Assembly (NCBI GenBank): GCA_009746045.1
Contig: RPFO01000154.1
Span: 4,478,637 to 4,542,636, forward strand
Direction: 5' to 3'
Source: Mesostigma viride
Taxonomy: Eukaryota > Streptophyta > Mesostigmatophyceae > Mesostigmatales > Mesostigmataceae
DNA: 64,000 nucleotides
Shown here: in pieces, positions 31,707 through 42,500 of the stretch
Position numbering within the stretch: the stretch's first letter is position 1
How the letters are laid out: every line of letters starts with the position of its first letter
Program-made: the position numbers and the translations under genes
Notes under the pieces: model-generated
What the model saw: only the letters and a program-made list of their open reading frames with translations
What the model was told of the DNA's origin: nothing
The model's database searches: none

Positions 31707-33427
31707 CCCTTAATTTGTACTGAGTCCGTTTTCGTGGCGCCAGTTGAACTCGCGCCACTCTAACGGACTGAGTTTGTGGCAGAACCAGGCGCCGCGCCAA
31801 AAATAATTCAACGGTCAAACCTGGGGGGATCGAAAGATCTAGATGTAAGCTTTGCCTGGCACTATTCAGACCGTACTTTGGACAACTGGCCAGGGAGATA
31901 TACTCAATCAAAGCTGGGGGGGTACCATGGTCAAACGGGACCGACGTGAATGAAAATAATTGACGTCCGCGGCTATGGCGGTGCAGGCAAATGACTGGTA
32001 CGAGAGCATGGCTTGGAATTTTGAACTCAAATCTTGTAGTAATTATCCTTGAGTGTTATAAAGGTTATATTTCTGGCCGTGAAGCGTCTGGATGTGCGCA
32101 AGTATGTCTCTAGGTTCTAATCGGTGCGGCAGATCCTGTCAGCGGTCAGGCGGTGACAGTGCGTATGCTACCTGTTGTTCGGCAGCAAACGTCCATATAT
32201 TTGCGCGTGGATAGACTTGCTACGTTATTCTTGACATGTTTTATTAGCGATGACGGCCAGGAAAGGTTCGAGGCTATGTCCGTGAGGTGGGAGTGATGGC
32301 TCCCGCACAGCAGGTAATCTGCGGTTTCGACCTGGTACGTATTAACGTGTTAGCGTTTATACATTACAGTACCAAGTCGTCCTATCGTTTATAAACTAGT
32401 TGTAGACATGTAATCGATGGTTTTTGCTTGTCGTTTTGTTGCTTCAGTGCTTGTACGCGTTCGCTTGTGATGGTTGGGGAATACCACTATGTCACGCAGA
32501 TTTTGGACCAGATTTGATTGCTATTAGCTGAGGCTTCAACGAAACCAGTGAAGTAGCGTTTGGTATTGTCTCTAAACATGGTGGGCTTGATAACGGGATG
32601 CTTTTCCCTGCACAGACATAGCGAGACAAGTGGTTTTCTGGCCAGCTCTAGGCATTGCTTCTTGGTTTGCTGGCCCAAGTTATCCTTCTGCTTGTGCGTC
32701 CATAATGCATGCAAGAAACATGAATGGCCAGGGCCTGCTTGCATGGAAGCATAACCAGGTTAGTTCTTTTGTTTTTTCTATCATTGCCAATCATTGGAAT
32801 TGCTTTACAGTGTGTTGGATGCATTGATAATGTAGCTCCTTGTGAACCCGTTATACGCTTGGTTTGGGGCCTTGGCACAAGCTTTATACTTGTTGTATAG
32901 CATGATGTTGTGACTTTAAAGCTGGAAATGTGTTTGGGAATCCATGTGTGGCCATCTATGATGTTTTGTGCCACGTTGGAATTGAATGCCTATACGGTAG
33001 TGCTAGCAAGACACCCCAAAATAACTGCACCCGTTATAACGGTCTGAGCTATTTTGGGCTGTATGCTAGCTAGCCTGTGCAGTTCTATGGCATGTCATGT
33101 TGTGAATGCATCTATGGCATGCCTGTGATTATCTTAAACTCCCCTCAAAGGGCCAGGGTCGGCAGATTTTGAGAAATGGTCCATATTGCATTATATATCT
33201 CTTGAACCCCATATGCACCGTACCCCCTTGGGGGGGGTGCTATTTATAGCAGCTGTGGGGCATAGATATGTGACCAATGACATGACCCCAAAGTTATTTG
33301 ATATAAAAGCATCCTTGGTTCCAAGGGTGGGCCAGAAAATGTTATTTGGCTAGATACTCTCATACTTACTAAGATGCCCATACTCAGTCCGTTCTGGCGG
33401 TTCCAGTTGACACAATTGAAGGGTTAA
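31703..33427. mobile_element. TTAA-flanked DNA element pB1, 1.72 kb
   Basis: TTAA at 31703-31706 and 33424-33427. The ends CCCTTAATTTGT and CCCTTCAATTGT (reverse) form a short imperfect inverted repeat. A subterminal stem pairs AGTCCGTT...GTGGCGC with GCGCCAC...AACGGACT at about 31724-31772. No transposase is seen. The LINE reading continues precisely when the element and one TTAA are removed: FTAL on the left joins EPGLD on the right, matching the REPGVQ region of copy 1. Confidence 0.85.
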
Positions 33428-34001
33428 GGGGTTCGAGCCAGGCTTGGACATCCTTAACGAGAAAGAGCACGGCAGGGTTAAACCTGGTTACCGCCTGGCC
33501 GACCTGATTTATGCGGATGACACCACCCTCATCGCGAGCCCCGAGCACATTCAGACCTGGCTGGACTGTCTAGGCCTGGAGGCGCGGGCGGTGGGGTTGG
33601 AGATTAGTGTCAAAACTGAGGCGATGGTGATTAATTGGGGCCTCCAGCACACCGCCTCTGCCGCGCCTGCTCGACGGGACGGAGGTCCCGTTCCGCGATC
33701 GCTTAAAGCTGTAACTTGGGGAGTTGGCTCACTGACACCGCCGTCCGCCGACGATGTGGACATCCGCATCGGCCTGGCCTGGGCTAGGCTTCGTTCCCTC
33801 AACACCTACTGGCTCTCCGAGGGCCCCTGGGCGAGCACCGCAAGCGCATGCTCTTCAAGGTCCTCGTCCTCACGGTGCTCACGTATGGCGCCGAGGCGTG
33901 GACACTCACACCCACACTGCCGGCAGCTAAGCTAGACGGCACAGTTTACAGGATGCTCCGACAGGTCCTGAACGTAGGGTTTTCCAAGCGCCCGTCATTA
34001 G
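33428..34001 (+). pseudogene. LINE A ORF2 continued: RT motif C and thumb
   Basis: Decodes GYRLADLIYADDTTLIA (catalytic YADD), QTWLDCLGLEARAVGLE, then after a frameshift LFKVLVLTVLTYGAEAWTLT and LDGTVYRMLRQVLNVGF. These correspond one to one with copy 1 (DIIYADDT, QTWLDCLAIEARAVGE, LDGAVTNMLRSIFRVGY). The frame is cut at 33998 by pB4. Confidence 0.85.
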
Positions 34002-35723
34002 CTCGTCGTCTGTCCCTGGTCCTCTACGGAGGACTGAGTTGAACTCAGTCCTCTCTAGAGGACCGAGTTTTTGGGTTTCGTAGAAAATTCGCCCCGGTCA
34101 GAATGTTTGACAAAAAAATTCTCTCAAAATTTATTCAAATACTACGTGAAAAGATCTTTCTTGGACATATTTTTGGGATTTTTTTGGATTTGGTATGCGC
34201 GGCTAACTGTACGGTCAAAGTACAGGTGGTAAGGGTACTTTTCCACGTGAAACGCGAGTTCCGGAAATGCACGACCTAGCCATGGCGGCTCGCGCCCATG
34301 CATGCAGTTTACGTTTGCGGACGAGTTAGCCGTCCAAACTCAGTAAATAGATTAAACATGCCCTAAAGATGATACAAATCAATTTTTAGCTCGCGGGGAT
34401 GCGATTTACCCGGTGTCGGCACTGTTCTTGCTGGAAAAAACTGCGATAAGGCAGGTCGACGGAATTGATTACTGCGCTTGCTTTCCGGCGCAATTTCAAT
34501 GGCTGATAGGTTTCTTTCTACATTTTAACATGAATTGTATTAGAATATATTGAGTGACAGTATAGATTTGATGATCTCGACCATTCTGTCACGTCATGGT
34601 CTATGTGCCGCAAAGTGCCACTTTTGCGGGCACCGCCTGGGCCAAGGTAACGCCAGCCGTGCCAGGTAAAGCCGGATAATCGTTGCCTCTTCGTTCCTTG
34701 ATGTTCGTACATGAGTTTAAGCTTGCGAGGCGTTGTCAGGTTCAAGTCTTGATGCTCTTTCTTGACCGTTGCCTGCCCCTCTCTAAAACCCCCTTTTCAG
34801 ATGATGTTAGCAGGCATTTGCCTTAACCCAGTGTAGTTGTGCAGGGTTTTAGGAGCTGTGCAGGTTTAAACACCTTCATAGATGTTAGTTATTCTTTTGC
34901 TACGTTCATACTGCATGATTGTGTGGCCACGGGCTGCGTCAAGGGTGCTTTCAAGCTTTTACGGGTGAGTGAAAAGTCTTGGTGACAAACCACTGCCATC
35001 ATGTGCCAGCAACTATGTTGGCCACATCATGGCAAGGCAAAACAGTTATAGCCATATCTATTGTTGTTTGAAACAATGGAAATATGCTTAACCTACCCAT
35101 TATATTGGTGGTTGACACTTATAACATAACCCTTTGTTGGTAGGTATCCAAGCCCATTCCCTACATGCATGCATAGGCTCTCACTACATGATAAGGTATG
35201 ATATACCTGAAGTATGATGATGCAAGTGTGTTGTCCTGTAATGCTTGAAGGGAAATGAGTTGATTGGGATGGTTGGTGGCCACGGTGATGTAGTATGACC
35301 GCACTTACATGCTAGCAAAGTTAGCAAAAGCCCCATTCCTCTCCTGAGGACTGAGAGTTTTTTAATTGTTTCAGGCAGTTGCAGTGGCCAAATGGAGCCC
35401 AGTTTTTTGCCACGCTTCAAGAACTATGTTGTTTACATGCCTATATTTTTTCTTCATGCACCAGGATTTGATTGAATTTTTCCCACTCGTTCTTATCCCG
35501 AAAAATGCAAATTCGCGAGGGGCGCCCAACGTCCGTGTAATTTTCAGGTGTTCGGGTCAAGTTTTCACATATGCAGTATTTTTGCCAACAAAATGATATC
35601 TAGTACACCCCAGATCCACATCAAAACATTTGGGATGGACCCCCCACCTAGTCGCTACACGCGGTTGAAAATTGTCAACTCAGTCCTCCTGTGAGGACTG
35701 AGTTGGGACAGACGACGAGTTAA
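33998..35723. mobile_element. TTAA-type DNA element pB4, 1.72 kb
   Basis: Inverted ends CTCGTCGTCTGTCCC are perfect for 15 bp. The right flank is TTAA (35720-35723) and the left flank is TTAG (33998-34001), probably a mutated TTAA. A subterminal palindrome GAGGACTGAGTT/GAACTCAGTCCTC lies just inside the left end, and the same string recurs at the right. Interior sequence at 34190-34860 is related to pB3. LINE reading resumes exactly after it (RPSL joins KSLYQGMPRISDEIRHR). No transposase is seen. Confidence 0.8.
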
Positions 35724-36116
35724 AGTCTTTGTATCAGGGCATGCCTCGTATTTCGGACGAGATTAGACATCGTAGTAATAGCATTTGTAGGACACCTTGC
35801 TCGCACCAGCCAGGTCGACACCGCCCTTGGTCTGGCAGGCCCCCAACGGCTTGGCCAGCCAGGGCGGCATATTCTGACCTGGCCTGGCCCCAAGGGCATT
35901 CCCAAAAGGGTAGGGAAACATGTCACGAACTACGTCCAGATGTTGCTGGACGACCTAGTGGTCCCAGCCCAGTTTGAATACCGCATCCACTCTCTCTCCC
36001 TTCTTTGGAAAGCCATGCAGAACAAGACGCGGTGGCAGAAGATTGTCAAGGCTGACACGCCCGACCCTGTGGGCAAGCCACCTCCCCCCAAGAGGAGGAG
36101 GCGTTTTGATGAGTAG
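35724..36116 (+). pseudogene. LINE A ORF2 C-terminus
   Basis: LYQGMPRISDEIRHR, then a single-base slip to VGHLARTSQVDTALGLAGP, GRHILTWPGPKG, VTNYVQMLLDDL and a Lys/Arg-rich end (PPPPKRRRRFDE) with stop TAG at 36114-36116. Copy 1 has the matching VGHLARTNQVDT and GRHLLTWAGP. Confidence 0.85.
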
Positions 36117-36268
36117 GGTAGTTAGGATTTTTCTAGACTAGGTAGATTAGTTAGCGTTAGGTTAGTTAGATTACGCGGCTCTCTCCACTCCACCATATCC
36201 ATCAAGGAATATGTGCTACATGATCTCCCAACGGAGGCATGTTATAATTTAATTTAATTTAATTTAAT
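36117..36268 (+). other. LINE A 3' UTR and hairpin tail
   Basis: It contains TTAGGTTAGTTAGATTACGC, CATCAAGGAATATGTGCTAC, the hairpin CTCCCAACGGAG and a TTTAA repeat tail. The same 3' end recurs at 48178-48220 plus 50231-50323. Such hairpin-plus-short-repeat tails are typical LINE RT recognition ends. Confidence 0.8.
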
Positions 36269-36745
36269 CAGCCAGGGGGTTGGAAGTGGCTCATTAACAT
36301 CTGGGCCGCATGGACGGCATCGCCACCCAATCTCCCAATTAGCGTGCGTACCATCATTTTCGGTATTGCTGGCACACCAGGGGCTGAGCTTTCAGATTCC
36401 CAAGCAGAATGGATATGGTTGCGCACTACTATGCTATACGCGATATGGACCATACGCAACGAGACAGTCTCCGCTGCGAGGAGTATATGACCCGCGGCGG
36501 CGTAGTTCGGCGCTTTATATACCTATGGAATGCGGCTATGCGACGATACTGGCTGTTGGCTCAGGAACAACACAGGGTGTGGGACCCAGGGCCCAATAAC
36601 GACAAACCCAACCCGCTCCAGCTTTTTCATGATCTATACTGGGCCGTAACCAGGTACCATTAGGTATTCACCATTATGCCCCACGGCGACATGACTCAGG
36701 TCCACTGGCTTAATTCCCTGGTCACATAACGCACCCTATTAGCCC
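36269..36745 (+). pseudogene. LINE B copy 1 C-terminus (zf-RVT-like tail)
   Basis: GGWKWLINIWAAWT, IIFGIAGTPG, WIWLRTTMLYAIWTIRNETV (with a frameshift) and RRFIYLWNAAMRRYWLLAQE end in a stop near 36661. The minus-strand copy has VWQWLFNVLWSAWT, IIFGMAGTPG, MLYAIWTIRNETVF and RRLIFLWNSAMRRAWLLAQE. Confidence 0.8.
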
Positions 36746-38800
36746 TTTTCCGGGTAAATGGGTATTTTTTATTAACCAATAGGAATATCGTTAGGTTAAG
36801 AGGTACCACGTATCGACCAGCTGGTTACCCACTGAGGGTAGTGTGATAGGTGAAACTTAGGTTTAGAAAGGAGCATTATGTGACCAGGGGAGCCAAGTGA
36901 CGCGTGTAAGGCCACCGTGAGGAATGCAAGTAAACACCCGGTTGCGTCCCAGGAGAGCATGGAAGAGCTCCAATTAGGGGCTGGGCCTGTCATTGTTGGG
37001 CCCGGGGTCCCGCCCACACCTTGTATTGTTCTTGCGCCAAGAGCCAAGCGCGACGCATTGCGGAGTTCCAGAGGAAGATAAGCCGCCTCACCACGGCGGC
37101 TTTGGTGTACTCGTGCCGCAATTTGAAAACCGTCTCGTTCCGGATAGTCCAGATCGCATATAGCATATTAGTGCGGAGCCATACCCAGGCTAGTTGACTG
37201 TCGGATAACTCATCCCCTGGGGTCCCCGCCATACCGAATATGATACAACGCACGGATATCGTTAATGTGGAATGTGGTAGCGCGGTCCATGCGGACCATA
37301 ATACGTTAAACAACCATTGCCACACCCCGCTCACTTGGCAGTAGAGAAAGCGGTGCTCATGCAATTGTTTCCGAGGGGAAGGTGCACAGGCATGTCGCAT
37401 CGTGGTGAAACCGACTGCTGAGGGTCGCGTTTACCCCGATTGCCCTGTGCAGTAAAAGATGTTGAATGTCGGTCGCTCTGCGGTCCACCAAGCTAGGGGT
37501 GATCGACCGCCAGGGTGATAAGTTTAATAATCCAACTGTATCCAGGCCATTGAAAGCCCCATCATGGTCGGCCAGGGTGGAGCTTATGGTTCTCGTGCAA
37601 TAAGATGTCGTAACCCCATTCAGCCGTGTACTCGTAAAGACATTTGCTGATCCTAGACATCCCCTTGTTCAGGGTCCAGCCAAATTCCAGGGGGTCCAAT
37701 GGTAAAGTATCCAATCTCGTATTGCCTACGTGTAACCAAGTGATGGCCTCCGCCGGGGTCGTGGGGTCCGGCTGGAACATGCAGGACCTTGATACTAACC
37801 ACGGCCGGGACCATCCGGATACGGTGACATTGGTGGGCTGGAAAACAGACACATAATGTCGCCAACTGATTGAGGCAACCATTGTGGCCTGCATGGAAGG
37901 ATGTCGGCCACTTGGACTTGAATTCCGGCCGGAGGTAACACTCCCCGGACCAGACCTTTGCATGTGGGTGTGATCCCGTCTGGGTAAAAACTTATCAAAT
38001 CACCCGGTTGGAGGGCCTTGCGTGGGGCCATCATCAGAGCATGCCATGTAGCTGGGATGGCCTGGATGAGGGTGTTCCAAGCGTGTAGCGATGGCATGTT
38101 TTGCACCCAAGCATTAACTTCAGTGTATGCCAGTAACCGATATCTGTCCCCCTGCCAGGCGTAGACTATCGAGCACTCTCAGAACAGGGGGTGATGCGCA
38201 CAAGAAGCCAGCATAAGGGTCTGTACAAAACCTTTGGCACTGCCTGCAAGCGGGAAGCCCTGCAGACGAGGGTCGTGCTGGTGGAGCCAAAACAATCCTG
38301 CGTGTGCCAGTACCTAGGAACAAGATGGGGGACATACAATCTCCTTGGGGGAGGGATCTTGAGATGTGGCCAAGTGCAGATTTGTGACCGTTGATAAGGA
38401 TGTACCAGGTTAGCGATTTGATCATTCCCATGATGATGACCGTTAGGATGCGTGGGCCAAACCCTAAGCCCGGCCGATCAATATGTGTCGGAGGTACGCC
38501 CAGCACATGCGGTCAAATGCTTTTTCAAAGTCCCAAAAGAGGATAAAGCCAGCGACTATGTCGTCGCGCCATGCCTTCTCTACTATGTCCATTATGAGGG
38601 TGATGCTATCGTTGATATGGAGGTTAGCACGGAAGCCTACTTGCTCTGGGCCTATAAGGCAGTCTAGAACAGAGTAGAACAGAGTAGAAGGGCGCCCTAA
38701 TAGCCCTTCACCTGTCACCTTCACACTAGTGTGTGACTGACCACCTTCATTTAGGATTCGCTGATACTCATTTCCCCTCTCACCTCTTTGGTCCATAATT
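36746..38800 (-). mobile_element. LINE family B copy 2, 5'-truncated
   Basis: Minus-strand reading from 38796: LTLIMDIVEKAW-like, FILFWDFEKAFDRMCWAYL (RT motif A), ILTVIIMGMIKSLTWYIL, SRSLPQGDCMSPILF (motif B), then after a deletion LCASPPVLRVLDSL, MPSLHAWNTLIQAIPATW, CHRIRMVPA and a zf-RVT-like C-terminus (HEHRFLYCQVSGVWQWLF, MLYAIWTIRNETVF). The RT YxDD segment is missing, with a jump from motif B to the connection region. Frameshifts are frequent. Its 3' tail meets the tail of LINE B copy 1 near 36745-36800. Confidence 0.78.
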
Positions 38801-38955
38801 GGCTAATAAATTATACCCATTTCCCCGAAATTTAGTTAGTTAGTTAGTTGAATCCCACTTCCAACTAACTGAACTATGATTTGCTGATACTTATTCCCAT
38901 TTCACCTCTCTGGTCTATAATTGGATAATAAATATACCCATTTCCCCGAAAAAAA
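38740..38955. repeat. Direct duplication of about 80 bp
   Basis: 38747-38834 and 38873-38950 share GCTGATAC, CACCTCT, TGGTC, ATAATTGG and ACCCATTTCCCCGAAA in the same order. A TTAG run (four units) lies between them. Confidence 0.75.
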
Positions 38956-39557
38956 ACTGAACTTTGCTATGAGCTTTGTTATCTCCAAGCCAAAGGGTCT
39001 CCTACTAGATCGTGAACCTTTGAGCGGGTGCCAGCGTGACAGTTGGAGCCTAACTGAATACGGTAATCTTCGTGGTAATACTGTGGTAATCTTCGTGGTT
39101 GACTAACCGCAAAAGAAAGCCCTGTGAAGTGCAAGTGGTCGAATGGAAGATGGTGCACGGTGCAACCTCGTTTTGGAGAATTCCCAAATTACACTTTGTA
39201 TATGACTAGAGTCCACGGAAAATTCTACGATAGACATCCGGTTAGGTTATCCCTCGTTGAGGAATCGTAACCTCGACGCGTGGCTCTGTAAGCTGCTCAA
39301 TTTCCACAGGGATCTGGGATGCCTGGAGTACTGGTGTAAGAAAGTTTGCCAAGCGTTTATAGGATTTTCGCGTAGAAGCAGCGAAGTGTACGGGGCTTAA
39401 AGATGAACATATCTGAGCTTCTTTTCCCTGTAATTCAACAATTCCGGGTGTAATTTAACATTTCGCTGAGGAAAGCTGCAACGTGCGATTAGGACGGCGT
39501 GGCACCATCGTAGCGCCCTTGCCCTAGCGGGCCGGCTAGCACGAGGGCAATAACGAC
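38956..39557. other. Upstream flank of the RING-CH gene
   Basis: No coding region recognised. It should hold the promoter and 5' UTR of the gene starting at 39558; no clear TATA element was found. The start codon context AACGACATGGC is favourable. Confidence 0.45.
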
Positions 39558-42500
39558 ATGGCTGACGCCCCGGATAAGGAGACGGTAGATTCGAAAATAG
39601 AGCAAAGTGCTGTGGAATTAGAAAGGCCTTTGTTGTCATCATCCCAGGTTGAATCGCAAGTAGACTCGAACGATGCTTATCCCGAGGATCCTGCCTCGGT
39701 TGGCGAATGCCGTATATGCCATCAGGAAGACAGCATGACGAACCTGACACAACCCTGCGCTTGTGATGGAAGCCTCAAGGTGAGCGTCTACTTTCCAGTT
39801 CTACCTTAGCACCTTCTGCAAAAGCGTAGTATATGATCGCCAGCTGCTCCGGAGTGATATCGATAAAATTCCTCGACGGTTGACGTATACCTGCCTGTGG
39901 TTTTCTGGGTTGGTGATTCCTCGGGTCGAACGGCCCGTTTGGTGATTCATTGGGTCGGCCGGCCTTGTCACAGTATGCTCACCGGGAGTGCATCCAGGCA
40001 TGGTGCAACAGCCGGCAGGATAATCTGGAGCTACGCTGCGAGCTGTGCAAACAGGTACGGCCCGCGGCTGTGTCCTGCTACGGCAAGCAGGCTATCGAGC
40101 ACGGTTGGTGTTGTGCTGCGCACATCACCCACGAGCACAAGGCGCCGCCGCCGGTGCGTGCTGCAAACCCCAGACGGGTGTTGGCGTCTGCTTTCTTTGG
40201 TTCTTGGGTGCTTGCACGTTTTCAATAGTTGAGCAAGCCACCTAATGACAAAGCAGGCAGACTGCGCTGCTGCGAATGGTTGACGTCTCAGATGTACACA
40301 ATACATGTGCTGGCATGTGTTTACGAGCCCTGGGCAGCCGGGCCATGGGTATGGGCTGGCTGGCCCCTCCACGGCTCGCCGCCTGCCCCCCATGCATGCC
40401 CCCCCTTGCAGCATCATGCTTCCCATGTGTAGCGATGGGTGCGTGGGTTCGCCTCGTGCCGCCTGACCCAGCGTGGCGGCGCTCTGTGTATGAGCTGCGT
40501 TTGTGCATACCCTGTGGAGGCACCGCACGCCTTGGTTTGTGGGCAAGGGGCCAGTACCGGTGGGTGCGGTGGGGACAGGACACGCATGCATGGCTATCAC
40601 CATGGGGGGCACGCACATCACCCTGGCCGCGTGTGAATGCACCCTGGCCGCGTGTGAATGCCACCAGGCTAGCCCGCATATTGAGTGGGGCGTTCCGGCG
40701 GCCGTGGCATGCCCCAACGGCACGCGGTCCTGGCTGGGCTGGCGGCACGCGCAGCGCCCACCCTGCACACGCGGCGGGTTGCGCTGCTCCCTGCCAACCA
40801 CCTGACGCCTCTCCCTGCCACCCCACCCCCCTGTTGTGTGCCACCCTCTGCCGCAGCCGTACAAGGAGGGGTGGCACATCCCCCGGCCACCCACCCCCTC
40901 CTCGCGCTCGTCCGACACCACGTGAGTCCCTGGCCGGTGCCTGCCTGCGCTTGGGGGGGGTGGCACGCGAGGTGGCGGGGCAGGGTCAATTGGTTGGGTA
41001 GTTGGCCAGGCAGGCAGGTGCAGTCGGTTGTGTGGGTAGTGGGGCGAGGGGGGGGGGGGGGAGCCAGGTGCGCATCCCAGGCGGGCTTCACTGAATGTTT
41101 GGAACGAAACCTGAACGTGGGTGCTCTGCGAAGATACTGCCGGGCTGGTGCGCGGGTTGTGATGTGAGCGGGTTGTAATCACGTGAGCGGGTTGGAATCA
41201 GGTGAGCGGAGTGTAATCACGTGAGCGGAGTGTAATCACGTGAGCGGGGTGTAATCACGTGAGCGGGGTGGAATCACGTGAGCGGGTTGGAATCACGTGA
41301 GCGGGTTGGAATCACGTGAGCGGGGTGTAATCACGTGAGCGGGGTGGAATCACGTGAGCGGGTTGGAATCACGTGACCGGGTTGTAATCACGTGAGCGGG
41401 TTGTAATCACGTGAGCGGGTTGGAATCAGGTGAGCGGAGTGTAATCACGTGAGCGGGGTGTAATCACGTGAGCGGGTTGGAATCACGTGACCGCGTTGTA
41501 ACCACGTGAGCGGAGTGTAATCACATGAGCGGGTTGGAATCATGTGAATGGGTTGTAATCACGTGAGCGGGGTGTAATCACGTGAGCGGAGTGTAATCAC
41601 GTGAATGGGTTGTAATCACGTGAGCGGGGTGTAATCACGTGAGCGGGTTGGAATCACGTGAGCGGGTTGTAATCACGTGACCGGGTCCCGTGGCTTGTCT
41701 TCCTTTGGGGCCTTCCCTCTTGCGCGCCGCGTGCGCCGCTGCTCATGCGCAAGCGCCACCGTACGCTTCCCGCCCACAGCCCGGTGGGCGCCACCTGCCA
41801 CGTGGGCGCTGCGCGTGTGCTGGCCTGCTGGGTCACGCCAGGGGGTGCTGGTGCTGGTGTGCGTGGGGTGCAGAGGTTGCTGGCGGCGTCATCAAGCTGC
41901 TGTTTTGGGACTGGGGGACTGCTTTTGCACTAACCATGGTTGGACATGGCTGGGCATGGTTGGACATGGCTGGGCATGGTTGGACATGGCTGGGCATGGT
42001 TGGACATGGTTGGGCATGGTTGGGCATGGTTGGACATGGTTGGACATGGTTGGGCATGGTTGGGCATGGTTGGACATGGCTGGGCATGGTTGGGCATGGT
42101 TGGACATGGTTGGGCATGGTTGGGCATGGTTGGACATGGCTGGGCATGGTTGGACATGGTTGGGCATGGTTGGGCATGGTTGGACATGGCTGGGCATGGT
42201 TGGACATGGTTGGGCATGGTTGGACATGGCTGGGCATTGTTGGACATGGCTGGACATGGCTGGGCATGGTTGGACATGGTTGGGCATGGCTGGACATGGT
42301 TGGGCATGGTTGGACATGGCTGGGCATGGCTGGACATGGCTGGACATGGCTGGGCAAGGTTGGACATGGTTGGACATGGCTGGGATTGGTTGGACATGGT
42401 TGGGCATGGTTGGACATGGTTGGACATGGCTGGGCAAGGTTGGACATGGTTGGACATGGTTGGGCATGGTTGGGCATGGCTGGACATGGTTGGACATGGT

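Larger units (their letters stand above)
19307..36268 (+). mobile_element. LINE family A copy 2, full length but shattered by nested insertions
   Basis: Components in order: 5' UTR (19307-19624), ORF1 (19625-20725 then 24483-24514), a spacer (25864-26352), ORF2 (26353-26490, 29486-31706, 33428-34001, 35724-36116), 3' UTR and a TTTAA-repeat tail (to 36268). Removing the five nested elements and their target duplications leaves about 5.4 kb, a normal full LINE length. It lies inside LINE B: the zf-RVT-like reading resumes at about 36269. Frameshifts and stops in both ORFs mean it is inactive. A clear target duplication was not resolved; both borders show CAG. Confidence 0.85.
8910..36745 (+). 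mobile_element. LINE family B copy 1 (5'-truncated), host of the nested stack
   Basis: L1-like ORF2 sequence in four separated pieces: 8910-9598 (RT motifs), 9715-9814, 17849-about 19306 and about 36269-36745. Pieces join at protein level. The first ends before MSLRGRTLIVNQL-type sequence at 9715-9814, which continues after the Copia insertion. The zf-RVT-like EHRFLFC at about 19290 continues as GGWKWLINIWAAWT at 36280. The minus-strand copy at 36.8-38.8 kb carries the same motifs contiguously (EHRFLYC, then GVWQWLFNVLWSAW). After removing inserts the copy is about 2.7 kb: RT core to 3' tail, lacking ORF1 and the endonuclease. It has frameshifts and is inactive. Confidence 0.8.

Noticed and set aside
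39974-40228. RING-CH exon 2 read straight on to a stop at 40228
   Set aside because: The extension has no MARCH-like sequence, whereas splicing from 40054 to 40857 gives CELCKQ followed by PYKEGWHIP, the expected family pattern, in phase.
40031-41182. 383-codon minus-strand frame
   Set aside because: It overlaps exons 2 and 3 and intron 2 of the RING-CH gene in antisense; Pro/His/Arg-rich composition is typical of the antisense of GC-rich DNA.
41161-41686. Regularly spaced 19-bp repeats considered as a CRISPR array
   Set aside because: Units are contiguous with no unique spacers, in a eukaryotic intron. It is a minisatellite.
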